A stretch of 34,733 nt of DNA from contig JADCCN010000023.1 in the NCBI GenBank assembly GCA_020252645.1, forward strand, positions 1-34,733. Reading direction: 5' to 3'. The DNA is from Methylobacterium sp. Its GTDB lineage: Bacteria > Pseudomonadota > Alphaproteobacteria > Rhizobiales > Beijerinckiaceae. The position numbers and the translations under genes are program-made. The notes below the pieces were generated by a model. That model made no database searches. It was given only the letters and a program-made list of their open reading frames with translations, and had not been told where the DNA came from. Below, piece after piece: positions 8,607 through 17,381 of this stretch (within the stretch, counting starts at the first letter, position 1; the number at the start of each line of letters is the position of its first letter).

Positions 8607-8694
8607 CGTCCTTGCGAGGAGGCTGCAGGCCGATATGGCAATCCAGATCAGGCTTACCCGCTTCTGGATTGCTTCGCTCCGCTCGCAATGACGG
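8607..8694. repeat. Dispersed imperfect palindrome (CGTCNTTGCGAG type)
   Basis: The left end CGTCCTTGCGAGGAGG and the right end CTCCGCTCGCAATGACG are imperfect reverse complements. Nested inside, GCAATCCAGA (8639-8648) faces TCTGGATTGC (8663-8672) as a perfect 10-bp stem. I recall this CGTCATTGCGAGCG...GCAATCCAGA class of repeat from many Hyphomicrobiales genomes. It fills most of the gap between gatB and the aminotransferase gene and could form a long hairpin in the read-through transcript. Confidence 0.75.
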
Positions 8695-8705
8695 CGGAGA
8701 AGCCC

Positions 8706-9878
8706 CTACTTCCCGAGCCATCCTTCGAGCCTTTTCACCGCCGTCACGATATCCTTTTCGCTCCCCGCATAGGAGAAACGCACGAAACGGTTGCCCCCCA
8801 CGGGGTCGAAATCGAGCCCCGGCGTGATGGCAAGCCCGGCCTCGCGCAGGGCGCGGCGCGAGAAATCCATGGAATCGTTGGAATATTGCGCGATGTCGCA
8901 ATAGGCGTAGAACGCCCCATCCATCGGCAGGGGCGGCAGGCCCAGGCGGGGCAGGGCTTCCATGAGGATCGCGCGGTTCTTCGCATACCCCGCCTTGATC
9001 GCTTCGAGTTCCTCGGTGGCCTGGAAAGCGGCCACAGCCGCGATCTGGCTGAGATAAGGCACGGAAATCGAGAGGTTCTGCTGCAAGCACTCGATGGGCC
9101 GGATGAGCCTTTCGGGCACCACCAGCCAGCCCACGCGCCAGCCGGTCATGCAGTAATATTTCGAGAACGAGTTCACGATCACCGCGTCATCGGAAGAGGC
9201 GAGTGCCGTCGCCTCCTCCCCCTCATAGGTGAGGCCGTGATAGATCTCGTCCGAGACAAGCCAGATTCCGAGTTCGGCGCAGGCCTCGGCCATTTTCCGC
9301 ACTTCGGAAGCAGGCGTGAGAACGCCCGTGGGGTTCGCCGGGCTCATGAGCAAAACGGCATCGAGCGGCTTCTCGGCATGCGCGGCGCGAATGGAAGCAG
9401 CCGAGAGCGCGAAACGGCTCTGCGGGCCCGTCTCGATCGGCACCGATTCGATGCCCAGCGCATCGAGAATGTTGCGATAGGCCGGATAGCCGGGATTGGG
9501 GATGCCGATCCGCCCGCCATGATCGAGCATCGCGAGGAAGCCGAGAACAAACCCGCCCGAAGAACCCGTGGTCACGATCACGCGGGCGGGATCGACATTC
9601 ACGCCGTATTTCGTGGCGTAGTTCCGGGCGATGGCCTCGCGCAAGGCCGGAATGCCCAGGGCTTCGGTGTAGCTCACGCGACCGCCCGAAAGCGCCGCGA
9701 TCGCCGCCTCCCGCACCAGGCGCGGTGGCGCGGCACCGGGCTCGCCCACTTCGCAATGCACGATTTCCGCGCCGGCCCGCGCGAGCGTCTTGGCCTCGCG
9801 CATCACATCCATCGCGATGAAGGAGGCGATGTTCGAGCGGCGGGAAGCGACAGGCACGGAAAAAGGCGGTCGAGACAT
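8706..9878 (-). CDS. Class I/II PLP-dependent aminotransferase
   Basis: This 390-residue fold-type I aminotransferase resembles the AspC/AlaT/DapC-like group. Visible elements are the substrate lid EVGEPGAAPP, YTEALGIPALREAIA, the cofactor-binding GSSGGF, SPANPTG, the Asp-Glu-Ile-Tyr segment VSDEIYHGL, and the Schiff-base lysine (K240) in NSFSKYYCMTGWRVGW. The C-terminal FVRFSYAG contains the Arg that binds the substrate alpha-carboxylate. It transfers an amino group between an amino acid and a 2-oxo acid in the cytoplasm; the specificity cannot be read from sequence. It lies upstream of gatB on the same strand, separated by a palindromic repeat, and is divergent from the M48 peptidase gene. 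Confidence 0.93.
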   Translation of the reverse strand: MSRPPFSVPVASRRSNIASFIAMDVMREAKTLARAGAEIVHCEVGEPGAAPPRLVREAAIAALSGGRVSYTEALGIPALREAIARNYATKYGVNVDPARVIVTTGSSGGFVLGFLAMLDHGGRIGIPNPGYPAYRNILDALGIESVPIETGPQSRFALSAASIRAAHAEKPLDAVLLMSPANPTGVLTPASEVRKMAEACAELGIWLVSDEIYHGLTYEGEEATALASSDDAVIVNSFSKYYCMTGWRVGWLVVPERLIRPIECLQQNLSISVPYLSQIAAVAAFQATEELEAIKAGYAKNRAILMEALPRLGLPPLPMDGAFYAYCDIAQYSNDSMDFSRRALREAGLAITPGLDFDPVGGNRFVRFSYAGSEKDIVTAVKRLEGWLGK

Positions 9879-9955
9879 GAAAAATCCCTCGAAAAATGGT
9901 CGCCCTCCCTTGATCGCGCCTCACGCGATTGTCAAATGGCGTGATCCGCCCTGAA

Positions 9956-9984
9956 TTGACCGCATTGGCGTGCTGCACTAGTCC
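9956..9984 (+). promoter_or_regulatory. Possible promoter of the M48 peptidase gene
   Basis: TTGACC at 9956-9961 is a good -35 element. With a 17-bp spacer it is followed by TAGTCC at 9979-9984, a poor -10. It lies 35 bp before the chosen start of the M48 gene in the divergent intergenic region. This is weak evidence only. Confidence 0.3.
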
Positions 9985-10018
9985 GATCAGAGACCTTTTT
10001 TGCTTCGGCCGAGCCGCG

Positions 10019-11431
10019 ATGCGCCTTTCCACCCGTCTTTCCCTGCTGAGCCCCCGTGCACGGCCGATGGTGGCCGGATTGGCGGCTCTGGCGCTGCTCG
10101 CCCAGAGCCTCGCGCCGGCCTTCGCGCAGCAGCCGAACCGCCCGCGCATGAGCTTCATCCGCGACGCCGAGATCGAGCAGTTGATGCGCGAATACCTCGA
10201 TCCGCTTCTGGGGGCCGCGGGTCTGCGCAAGGGCTTCATTCGCGTGGTGCTGGTGTCGGATCGCTCCTTCAACGCCTTCGTGGCGGATGGGCGGCGCGTC
10301 TTCGTGAATATCGGCGCCATCATGGAATCGACCACGCCGAACCAGATCATCGGCGTGCTCGCGCATGAGACGGGGCATATCGCCGGCGGGCATCTCGCGC
10401 GCCTGCGGCAGGAACTCGGCAACGCGCAGGCCATTGCCATCATCGGCACCATTCTGGGCGGCGCGGCCCTCATCGGCGGCGCGCGCAGCGGGCAGGTCGG
10501 CAGCGACGGTTATGGCGCGATGGGCGCGCTGACGGGCGGCTCGGAACTCGCGCGGCGCTATCTCCTCGCCTACCAGCGCACGGAGGAAGCCGCGGCCGAT
10601 CGCGCGGCGCTGAAATTGCTGGATGCGACGGGCCAATCGGCGAAAGGCATGCTCGAAACCTTCGAGCGCATGGCGAATGAGCAGCTCTTCGCGGCCACGC
10701 GCATGGATCGCTACCTGCTGAGCCACCCGATGGCGGCGGATCGCGTGGCTTCCCTGCGCGAGATCGCCCCAAAGAGCCCGCATTTCAACCAGAAGGACCC
10801 GCCCGCCCGGCAATTGCGGCACGACATGGTCCGCGCGAAACTCTATGGCTTCACCGGCACCGCGAGCGAGATCTCGCGGCGCTATCCGGCCTATGACAAT
10901 TCCATGCCCGCGCGCTATGCCCGCGCCATCATCGAATACCGCACCGGGCGGCTCGACAATGCCATCCGGCAGATCGATGCGCTCATCCAGGCGCAGCCGG
11001 GAAATCCCTTTTTCTGGGAACTCAAGGGCCAGGCGCTGCTGGAAGGGGGCCGCCCGAACGAGGCGATCGCCCCTCTGCGCAAGGCCGTATCCCTCGCCCC
11101 GGGGCAGGCGCTGATCCGCACGATGCTCGGCCATGCGCTGGTGGCGACGGACAACCCCCGCTTCATGGATGAGGCGATCCGCGAACTTGCCAATGCCACG
11201 GGCCGCGACCCGGACAATTACGAAGGCTTCCGCTATCTCGCGCAGGCCTATGGCCGGAAGGGCGACGAGGGCAATGCGGCGCTCGCCGCGGCCCGGGCCG
11301 CCCTCATTGCCGGGCAGGGCGAGGAAGCCCGCCGGCTGGCGCGGCGCGCCATGGGGCTGCTGCCGCCGGGCACGCCGGGCCATCGTCTTGCAACCGACAT
11401 CTTCGAACAGAAACCCGAACGCAACTCCTGA
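10019..11431 (+). CDS. Periplasmic M48 metallopeptidase with TPR domain (BepA-like)
   Basis: The chosen start gives 470 residues. A signal peptide (basic start, LAALALLAQSLAPAFAQ) is followed by an M48 peptidase domain. The zinc motif HETGH is at residues 116-120 (VLAHETGHIAGGHLAR), and the third ligand is probably the Glu in RTEEAAADRAALKLL near residue 190. From about residue 270 the protein is a TPR array (repeats such as NAIRQIDALIQAQPGNPFFWELKGQALL). This is the layout of BepA/YfgC, which controls outer-membrane protein assembly and degrades stalled LptD or BamA substrates. The frame is open to 9929, but the ATG at 10019 begins the signal peptide. A DsbA-like gene follows 53 bp later, so the two may form an envelope-quality-control unit. 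Confidence 0.9.
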   Translation: MRLSTRLSLLSPRARPMVAGLAALALLAQSLAPAFAQQPNRPRMSFIRDAEIEQLMREYLDPLLGAAGLRKGFIRVVLVSDRSFNAFVADGRRVFVNIGAIMESTTPNQIIGVLAHETGHIAGGHLARLRQELGNAQAIAIIGTILGGAALIGGARSGQVGSDGYGAMGALTGGSELARRYLLAYQRTEEAAADRAALKLLDATGQSAKGMLETFERMANEQLFAATRMDRYLLSHPMAADRVASLREIAPKSPHFNQKDPPARQLRHDMVRAKLYGFTGTASEISRRYPAYDNSMPARYARAIIEYRTGRLDNAIRQIDALIQAQPGNPFFWELKGQALLEGGRPNEAIAPLRKAVSLAPGQALIRTMLGHALVATDNPRFMDEAIRELANATGRDPDNYEGFRYLAQAYGRKGDEGNAALAAARAALIAGQGEEARRLARRAMGLLPPGTPGHRLATDIFEQKPERNS

Positions 11432-11484
11432 CGGGTAAGGCTCGCGCCCTCCCGCCGCCTTTCCCTCGACAAAGGACACGCCTC

Positions 11485-12258
11485 ATGGCTTCCCTCTTCC
11501 CCCGCCTCGCAGCCGCGAGTTTCGCGCTCGCGCTCCTCGCCGCCCCGGCCCTCGCCCAGCAGGGCGGCCCGGCGAAAGCCTTCACGCGGGAGGAGATCGA
11601 GGCGATCATCCGCGAATACATCGTGAAGAACCCGGAGATCCTGCAGGAAGCGGCCGTGGAGCTGGAGCGCCGGCAGGCGGAAGCGCAGGCGGCCTCCATC
11701 CGGCAGGTGACGGCGGACCCGAAAAGCCCGCTCTATTCCTCGCCGCATGACATGGTGGTCGGCAACCCGAACGGGGATGTCACGCTGGTCGAGTTCTTCG
11801 ATTACAATTGCGGCTTCTGCAAGCGCGGCCTCAACGACATCCGGCAGCTCGTCGAGACCGACAAGAATCTCCGCATCATCCTGAAGGATCTGCCGATCCT
11901 CTCCGAAGGCTCGAAGGAAGCCGCAGCCATCGCCTATGCGCTGAAAAAGCAGGTGACACCGGAAACCTACTGGAAATTCCATCTCGCATTGATGGGCCAG
12001 CAGGGCCGCATCGGCCGCGCCGAGGCGCTGGGCGTTGCAAAGGATGTCGGCGCGGACATGAAGCGCCTCGAGGCGGATCTTGCGAAGCCCGGCTTCGAGG
12101 ATGCGGTGGAAGAGACGAAGATGATCGCCGGCGCGCTCGGAATCAACGGCACGCCGTCTTACGTCGTGGCCGAGGATATCGTGGTGGGCGCGCGCGGCTA
12201 CGAGGCGCTGGCGACGCGCATCGCCAATTACCGCAAGTGCAGACGCGCGGATTGCTGA
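11485..12258 (+). CDS. DsbA-family thiol-disulfide oxidoreductase (Com1/ScsC-like)
   Basis: The protein has 257 residues and begins with a signal peptide ending at PALAQ. An N-terminal helical extension (FTREEIEAIIREYIVKNPEI... about 33-75) of the type used for oligomerisation in ScsC and Com1 proteins precedes a thioredoxin/DsbA fold. The active site is Cys109-Gly-Phe-Cys112 in EFFDYNCGFCKRG, and the cis-proline is Pro224 in NGTPSYV. It is expected to oxidise or isomerise disulfides of exported proteins. A final Cys pair (KCRRADC) at the extreme C-terminus is unusual and might add a second redox or disulfide site. It lies just downstream of the periplasmic M48 protease and upstream of aroQ. 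Confidence 0.92.
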   Translation: MASLFPRLAAASFALALLAAPALAQQGGPAKAFTREEIEAIIREYIVKNPEILQEAAVELERRQAEAQAASIRQVTADPKSPLYSSPHDMVVGNPNGDVTLVEFFDYNCGFCKRGLNDIRQLVETDKNLRIILKDLPILSEGSKEAAAIAYALKKQVTPETYWKFHLALMGQQGRIGRAEALGVAKDVGADMKRLEADLAKPGFEDAVEETKMIAGALGINGTPSYVVAEDIVVGARGYEALATRIANYRKCRRADC

Positions 12259-12287
12259 TCGCTTCATGACAGCCTTTTCGGGGGATG

Positions 12288-12318
12288 GAAGGCCGGCATC
12301 GCAACGCCGGCTTTGCAT
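12288..12318 (+). terminator. Intrinsic terminator between dsbA-like gene and aroQ
   Basis: GCCGGC (12292-12297) pairs with GCCGGC (12306-12311) around an 8-nt loop. The stem is flanked by AAG and CTTT, giving A-T extension, and followed by GCATTT. It lies 30 nt after the stop codon and separates the envelope genes from aroQ-acc. Confidence 0.6.
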
Positions 12319-12408
12319 TTCGTTCCGGAACCGACTAGACACGCCGCCAGGGATTTCGGGTCCAAGGGGATTTCGGACCGTCTCTTTCGAGGAGTGTCAC
12401 GTCGCGCC

Positions 12409-12849
12409 ATGCGCCAGATCCACGTTCTCAACGGGCCGAATCTCAACCTGCTCGGCCGTCGCGAGCCCGGCATCTACGGCGCCGCCACTTTGGCCGATAT
12501 CGAGGCCGAGATGCGCGCCTTGGGCGAGAAACTCGGTGTTGCCATCACCTGCCGGCAATCGAACCACGAGGGCGAGCTGGTCACCTGGATTCAGGAGGCG
12601 GGCCTTTCGGGTGCCGATGTCATCCTCAATGCCGGGGCCTACACGCATACTTCGGTGGCCATCCGCGATGCCATCAAGGGCGCGGGCGCACGGGTGATCG
12701 AGGTGCATATCTCGAATGTGCATGCGCGGGAGGAATTCCGCCATCATTCCTACATTTCGCCGGTTGTGGCGGGCATCATCGTGGGCTTCGGCATTGCGGG
12801 TTACCGCCTCGCCGTTCAGGCCCTGCTCGAGATGAAGCCCAACAGCTGA
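12409..12849 (+). CDS. aroQ: Type II 3-dehydroquinate dehydratase
   Basis: This 146-residue cytoplasmic enzyme catalyses the third step of the shikimate pathway, 3-dehydroquinate to 3-dehydroshikimate. The type II signature is clear: [21 protein letters not shown] with the active-site lid Arg and Tyr, [24 protein letters not shown] read as [13 protein letters not shown], and [19 protein letters not shown] with the catalytic His and the lid partner residues. The ATG at 12409 begins the conserved N-terminus; the open frame from 12313 is not conserved. It heads the aroQ-accB-accC-aat series seen in many alphaproteobacteria, with 26 bp to accB. Confidence 0.97.
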   Translation: MRQIHVLNGPNLNLLGRREPGIYGAATLADIEAEMRALGEKLGVAITCRQSNHEGELVTWIQEAGLSGADVILNAGAYTHTSVAIRDAIKGAGARVIEVHISNVHAREEFRHHSYISPVVAGIIVGFGIAGYRLAVQALLEMKPNS

Positions 12850-12875
12850 ACCGGCGCCAAGCGAGTGTTCCGTTC

Positions 12876-13388
12876 ATGAAGGTCAAACTGCCCGTGTCCA
12901 AAGACATGTCGAACAAGAGCCAGCCCATCGATCCCGATTTCGTCCGCGAGATCGCGGCGCTGATTTCACAAACCGATCTCACCGAGATCGAGGTGGAAAA
13001 GGGCGATCTGCGCATCCGCGTCGCCCGGCAGGTGACCGTGCAGGCCGCGCCGATGCAGCAATTCGTTTCCGCGCCGGCCGCGCCCGCGCCTGCGCCCGTG
13101 GCCGTTGCGGCCGCCCCGGCTGCGGCGGCGGCTGCGGTCGATCTCTCCGCCCATCCCGGTGCCGTGCGCTCGCCCATGGTCGGCACGGCCTATCGCCGAC
13201 CCTCGCCGGGCGCGAACCCCTTCATCGAGGTCGGCACCGTGGTGAAGGCCGGCGAGAAGATCCTGCTTGTCGAAGCCATGAAGACCTTCAACGAGATCGT
13301 CGCCCCCCGTGCCGGCACCATCACGCATATCCTGATCGAGGATGGCCAGCCGGTGGAATACGGCGAAACCCTTGTGGTGATCGAATAA
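12876..13388 (+). CDS. accB: Biotin carboxyl carrier protein of acetyl-CoA carboxylase
   Basis: The 170-residue protein carries the biotin of acetyl-CoA carboxylase, the first committed step of fatty acid synthesis. The N-terminal domain ([23 protein letters not shown]) is followed by an Ala/Pro-rich flexible linker (about 55-90) and the biotinyl domain with [16 protein letters not shown], in which Lys136 is biotinylated, and [11 protein letters not shown] at the end. The start is uncertain: the ATG at 12876 gives an extra [10 protein letters not shown], while an ATG at 12906 gives the shorter [12 protein letters not shown] start; neither has a strong ribosome-binding site. It is cotranscribed with accC, 17 bp downstream. 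Confidence 0.96.
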   Translation: MKVKLPVSKDMSNKSQPIDPDFVREIAALISQTDLTEIEVEKGDLRIRVARQVTVQAAPMQQFVSAPAAPAPAPVAVAAAPAAAAAAVDLSAHPGAVRSPMVGTAYRRPSPGANPFIEVGTVVKAGEKILLVEAMKTFNEIVAPRAGTITHILIEDGQPVEYGETLVVIE

Positions 13389-13405
13389 CGTCAGGGATTA
13401 CGCGC

Positions 13406-14764
13406 ATGTTCGACAAGGTTCTGATCGCCAATCGCGGCGAGATCGCTTTGCGCATCCTGCGCGCCTGCAAGGAGCTTGGCATCGCGACCGTCGCCGTGCA
13501 TTCCACGGCCGATGCCGATGCGATGCATGTGAAGCTCGCGGATGAGAGCGTCTGCATCGGCCCGCCCGCCCCGCGCGACAGCTATCTCAACATCCCCTCG
13601 ATCATCGCGGCCTGCGAGATCACGGGTGCGGATGCGGTGCATCCCGGCTACGGGTTCCTCTCGGAGAATGCGCGCTTCGCCGAGGTGCTGGAGAAGCACA
13701 AGATCGCCTTCATCGGCCCCACCTCCGAGCATATCCGCACCATGGGCGACAAGATCGAGGCCAAGCGCACCGCGAAGGCCCTTGGCATTCCGGTCGTGCC
13801 GGGCTCGGAGGGCGGCATCACGGATGATGTCGAGGCGAAGCGCATCGCGGCTGGCATCGGCTATCCGGTTCTGGTCAAGGCCGCGGCCGGCGGCGGCGGG
13901 CGCGGCATGAAGGTTGCGCGCAGCGAGGATGATCTCGTGGAAGCACTGCAGACCGCGCGCAGCGAGGCGAAAGCCGCCTTCGGTGACGACGCTGTCTATC
14001 TCGAGAAATATCTCGAAAAGCCTCGCCACATCGAGATCCAGGTGCTCGGCGACGGCCAGGGCGACGCCATCCATCTCGTCGAGCGCGATTGCTCGCTCCA
14101 GCGCCGCCACCAGAAGGTGTGGGAGGAAGGCCCCTCCCCGGCTCTCAATGCGGAAGCGCGCGACAGGATCGGGATGATCGTCGCCAACGCCATGAAGAAG
14201 CTGGGCTATCGCGGCGCGGGCACCATCGAGTTCCTCTACGAGAATGGCGAGTTCTACTTCATCGAGATGAACACCCGGATTCAAGTGGAGCACCCCGTCA
14301 CGGAAATGATCACCGGCATCGACCTTGTGAACGAGCAGATCAAGGTGGCGGCGGGCGCGGGTCTCTCCGTGAAGCAGTCCGACGTGAAGGTGAACGGCCA
14401 TGCCATCGAGTGCCGCGTGAATGCCGAGCATCCCGCGACCTTCCGCCCCTCGCCGGGCGTGGTGAGCTATTTCCACCCGCCGGGGGGGCTCGGCGTGCGC
14501 GTCGATTCGGCTGTCTACCAGGGCTATCGCATTCCACCGAACTATGATTCGCTCGTGGCGAAGCTCATCGTGCATGGCCGCACCCGCAATGAATGCCTGA
14601 TGCGTCTGAGGCGCGCACTCGATGAATTCGTGGTCGATGGCATCGAGACCACCCTGCCGCTCTTCCGCACGCTCGTGCGCAACGCGGAAATCCAGGACGG
14701 GCTCTATGACATCCACTGGCTTGAAAAATTCCTGAAGAATGGCGGGATGGACAACCCGGCCTGA
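13406..14764 (+). CDS. accC: Biotin carboxylase subunit of acetyl-CoA carboxylase
   Basis: This 452-residue ATP-grasp enzyme carboxylates the biotin on AccB with bicarbonate and ATP. It starts [26 protein letters not shown], the typical pre-ATP-grasp domain. It has [10 protein letters not shown], the glycine-rich ATP loop [11 protein letters not shown], the metal/bicarbonate region [17 protein letters not shown], and the C-terminal carboxylase domain with RVNAEHP and RPSPG. All catalytic landmarks are present and the length matches E. coli AccC. It lies directly after accB and 14 bp before aat, so accB, accC and aat very probably form one transcript. Confidence 0.98.
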   Translation: MFDKVLIANRGEIALRILRACKELGIATVAVHSTADADAMHVKLADESVCIGPPAPRDSYLNIPSIIAACEITGADAVHPGYGFLSENARFAEVLEKHKIAFIGPTSEHIRTMGDKIEAKRTAKALGIPVVPGSEGGITDDVEAKRIAAGIGYPVLVKAAAGGGGRGMKVARSEDDLVEALQTARSEAKAAFGDDAVYLEKYLEKPRHIEIQVLGDGQGDAIHLVERDCSLQRRHQKVWEEGPSPALNAEARDRIGMIVANAMKKLGYRGAGTIEFLYENGEFYFIEMNTRIQVEHPVTEMITGIDLVNEQIKVAAGAGLSVKQSDVKVNGHAIECRVNAEHPATFRPSPGVVSYFHPPGGLGVRVDSAVYQGYRIPPNYDSLVAKLIVHGRTRNECLMRLRRALDEFVVDGIETTLPLFRTLVRNAEIQDGLYDIHWLEKFLKNGGMDNPA

Positions 14765-14778
14765 GGCCAACGAGGCTC

Positions 14779-15459
14779 ATGGGCATGAGCGAGGACTTCC
14801 CCGTCACGCCGGAGATCCTGCTGCGGGCCTATGCGGCCGGCATCTTCCCCATGGCGGAGAGCGCGGAGGATCCGGGCCTCCACTGGATCGAGCCGAAGCT
14901 GCGCGGCGTCATCCCGCTCGATGCTTTCCACCTGCCGAGGCGCCTCGCGCGGCTTGTGAGGAACCACGATTATGAAGTCGTGGCGGATCGTGATTTCGAG
15001 GGCGTCATCACCGCCTGCGCCGCCCCGCGCGGACCCGAGCGCGAGACCTGGATCAACCGCCACATCCGCCAGCTCTATGGCGCGCTGTTCGAGAAGGGCT
15101 TCTGTCACACCATCGAGGTGCGGAAAGATTGCCAACTCGTCGGCGGGCTCTATGGCGTCGCGATCGGCGCCGCCTTTTTCGGCGAGAGCATGTTCCACCG
15201 CGAGAGGGATTGCTCGAAGCTCGCGCTGGCGCATCTCGTGGCGCGGTTGCGCGCGGGGGGCTATCGCCTGCTCGATACGCAGTTCGTGACCGATCACTTG
15301 CGCCAGTTCGGCGCGATCGAAATCCCCCGGCTGCGCTATCGCCAGATGCTCGAACGCGCGATCCACCAGCCGGCGGATTTCGCGGTCTGGCCGAAGGATG
15401 TCACGCCGCCGGCCGAAACCGTGCTGGAATGGCTGGAGCCCGCGCCTCACCGCCCCTGA
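14779..15459 (+). CDS. aat: Leucyl/phenylalanyl-tRNA-protein transferase
   Basis: The 226-residue enzyme transfers Leu or Phe from tRNA to proteins with N-terminal Lys or Arg, marking them for ClpS/ClpAP (N-end rule). Family motifs are [71 protein letters not shown] and [19 protein letters not shown]. The ATG at 14779 has GAGGC upstream; an in-frame ATG at 14785 is also possible. The last 13 bp overlap the end of the convergent DUF2155 gene. Its position after accC is conserved in Hyphomicrobiales as I recall. Confidence 0.96.
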   Translation: MGMSEDFPVTPEILLRAYAAGIFPMAESAEDPGLHWIEPKLRGVIPLDAFHLPRRLARLVRNHDYEVVADRDFEGVITACAAPRGPERETWINRHIRQLYGALFEKGFCHTIEVRKDCQLVGGLYGVAIGAAFFGESMFHRERDCSKLALAHLVARLRAGGYRLLDTQFVTDHLRQFGAIEIPRLRYRQMLERAIHQPADFAVWPKDVTPPAETVLEWLEPAPHRP

Positions 15460-16121
15460 CCGGCGGGATCACGCAAGCCGCCCATGCCCTGGTTGGTGGG
15501 GAAAAAGCGCTGCTGCGGCGCGGGACGCGGCGGCTGGGCCACATTGCCCGGCGGCAAAACAGCACCCGGAGGCACACCCGGCGCACCCGGCAGGCGCAGC
15601 GGCGCAGAGGTCGCCCCGCCCGGTCCCGGCGGGCGCGTGCCCGGCAGCGGCTGCGCCTGGCGCGGATTGCGGCGCAGTTCGGCCGGAGCCGGTGGCGGCG
15701 GCTCGTCTTCCACCTCGGGCGGCGTCTTGATGATGTCCTTGCCGCCTTTGCACTCGGCGAGCCAGATATCATAAACCGGATGCTCGATGGCGTTCAGGCC
15801 CGGGCTCAAGGCGAACATCCAGCCCGTGAAGAACCGCTTGTAGCTGTTGTCGGAGCCGACCTCATCGACCTCGACGAAACTCGTGGTCTGCGGGTTTTCG
15901 TATGCCGGCCGGGAATAGCATACGCGCGCCGTGAGCTGGAGCGAGCCGAACTGCACGGTCTCGTCCACCGCCGCCTCGAAGGAGATGATGCGGCCGGTGA
16001 TCTTGTCGAGACCGGAGAAAACGGCGGTCGGGTTCTTGATCTTGTCGGCGAGCGCGGGCGCGGCCAGCAGGGGCAGCGCCGCCGCGAGGGCGAAACCGGT
16101 GATGCGGAAGGAAAGGCTCAT
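15447..16121 (-). CDS. Exported DUF2155 family protein with Pro-rich tail
   Basis: The product is 224 residues. A signal peptide (ending ALADK) precedes the DUF2155 domain (about 24-135) with [65 protein letters not shown]. The domain contains two cysteines that may pair. From about residue 145 to the end the chain is low-complexity, rich in Pro, Ala and Gly ([28 protein letters not shown]), which is typical of rhizobial members. The role is unknown; a periplasmic or outer-membrane-associated location is inferred. It follows the NDUFA12-type gene on the same strand and overlaps aat tail to tail by 13 bp. Confidence 0.9.
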   Translation of the reverse strand: MSLSFRITGFALAAALPLLAAPALADKIKNPTAVFSGLDKITGRIISFEAAVDETVQFGSLQLTARVCYSRPAYENPQTTSFVEVDEVGSDNSYKRFFTGWMFALSPGLNAIEHPVYDIWLAECKGGKDIIKTPPEVEDEPPPPAPAELRRNPRQAQPLPGTRPPGPGGATSAPLRLPGAPGVPPGAVLPPGNVAQPPRPAPQQRFFPTNQGMGGLRDPAGQGR

Positions 16122-16224
16122 CTTACGGCATCCGGCCCCGATTAACCTGCGGCATCCGGGCACATTGCCCGGGGCCCGCGCTCTAGCATGCAAATCGTGC
16201 CGGAAAAAGGGCAGTCGCCGGCGC

Positions 16225-16635
16225 TCAGCGCGCCGGGTTCCACGGCTCGTAGTCGCCGGTCGCCGGCGGGCGCTCGCCCGAGCGCAGCACCGAGCCTTCC
16301 GGGCGATAGGCATTGGCCGTGCCGGTGGGATTGGGCTGGTGCGGCATTTCCCATTCGCGCGGGCGGTAATCTTCCTGCGCGGGGGTGGTGTCGAAGCGAT
16401 GGTGCATCCAGCCATACCAACCGGGCGGGATCTTCGAGGCTTCGGCCTCGCCGTTATAGATCACCCAGCGGCGCTCATGGCCGAGGGCCGGGTCCTTCGC
16501 GCCGCCGCGCGTGCGGTAATAGGTGTTGCCGAACTCGTCGGTGCCCACCTTCTCGCCCATGCGCCAGGTGTAGAGCCGCGTGCCGAGCGTCTGCCCGTTC
16601 CACCAGGTGAAGAACTGGAGAAGGAAGTTTTTCAT
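16225..16635 (-). CDS. NADH:ubiquinone oxidoreductase accessory subunit, NDUFA12 type
   Basis: The 136-residue protein belongs to the NDUFA12 (B17.2) family, an accessory subunit of complex I shared by alphaproteobacteria and mitochondria. Characteristic segments are TWWNGQTLGTRLYTWRMGEKVGTDEFGNTYY, ERRWVIYNGEAEASKIPPGWYGWMHHRFD and EWEMPHQPNPTGTANAYRPEGS. It sits on the matrix/cytoplasmic arm near the quinone module and helps assembly or stability; it has no catalytic residues. The gene is away from any nuo cluster, as usual. The ATG at 16635 follows a GAGGC site, and the open frame beyond it to 16851 is not conserved. It is probably cotranscribed with the DUF2155 gene 103 bp downstream. Confidence 0.95.
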   Translation of the reverse strand: MKNFLLQFFTWWNGQTLGTRLYTWRMGEKVGTDEFGNTYYRTRGGAKDPALGHERRWVIYNGEAEASKIPPGWYGWMHHRFDTTPAQEDYRPREWEMPHQPNPTGTANAYRPEGSVLRSGERPPATGDYEPWNPAR

Positions 16636-17068
16636 GGCACGCCTCGAAAGAAGGTCCGGGTGCCCGGCCGTCCCGGGCGCTCTCCGACCGCGCTTCTCGC
16701 AAATTCGCCCGCTTGCGTAAAGCCGCTTCGGGCGCAAGCCATCCACAGCTTGCTCGAAGCTTCGTTGGTCCGGCAGGGCGCCTGTCACGCTTCGGTCATG
16801 GTTCCGGGTGAGTCGTTTACCTCTCATGATTGCCTCGTCGATTCGATGCAATCAGGGCGCGAATTTCTACGCGCAGAAAATCACAAGACGCGGCGAAGCC
16901 TTCCGGATGCGCCTCCGCCGGCACAGCGCAATGGCTGGCGGACAGGGCGGAATCCGTCTTGATTTTTCCGGACGATATGGTCGCCTGAGCAGGCAGAAAC
17001 GAATCCGCGAGAGAATAGAGGGCTTTGGCGGGAATCGCCGACTTGTCCCCAAGATTCACACTTTCTCC
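16636..17068. other. Intergenic region between NDUFA12-type gene and nrdJ
   Basis: No gene is credible here; several short open frames on both strands lack family resemblance and ribosome-binding sites. One dyad is visible: TGATTGC (16827-16833) and GCAATCA (16848-16854), 7 bp perfect with a 14-nt spacer, which could be an operator or a weak hairpin. The divergent promoters of NDUFA12-type gene and nrdJ must lie within this gap. Confidence 0.5.
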
Positions 17069-17113
17069 ACCAGATGTTGCGATCCTGATGTCCGGACATA
17101 ACTAGATGTTGAC
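17069..17113 (+). promoter_or_regulatory. Two candidate NrdR boxes upstream of nrdJ
   Basis: The near-palindromes ACCAGATGTTGC (17069-17080) and ACTAGATGTTGA (17101-17112) share AGATGTTG exactly and are 32 bp apart, about three helical turns. Paired boxes at about this spacing are the usual arrangement for the ribonucleotide reductase repressor NrdR, whose consensus is an AT-rich palindrome of the form C-W-A-K-A-T-M-T-W-G. They lie about 270 bp before the nrdJ start. This is inference from form and position. Confidence 0.5.
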
Positions 17114-17381
17114 GGCCGGCGAGCCGCCGTCCTAGCCTTGGCGAACCAAAGGCAGTCGGGACCGCCGGGAGAAATCGTGCTCCGGGCGGATATCAACGAC
17201 CAGGCTGAAGAGAGTGCCGGGGCGCCCTCTCTGAGGCCGGAAAGGTCGGGCCGTCCGCCGGCGGAGGGGCGTTCAACAAGCGACATTTTTGCAAACGGGG
17301 GCGCACGCGGTTCGCGTGGGTCGGCGGGATTTTCATCCCGCGCATCGAGACGGGCCGAGCGCCCGCAGGGGACTGACAGAG

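Noticed and set aside
7575-9944. A 789-codon plus-strand frame opposite gatB and the aminotransferase gene
   Set aside because: It runs across two well-supported genes and the intergenic palindrome between them, with no recognisable domain.
16808-17101. Short open frames in the gap before nrdJ on both strands
   Set aside because: No ribosome-binding site, no family resemblance and no neighbour logic; some overlap the candidate NrdR boxes.
17113-17381. Cobalamin riboswitch upstream of nrdJ
   Set aside because: I looked for the conserved B12-box type segments before the start and did not find them.
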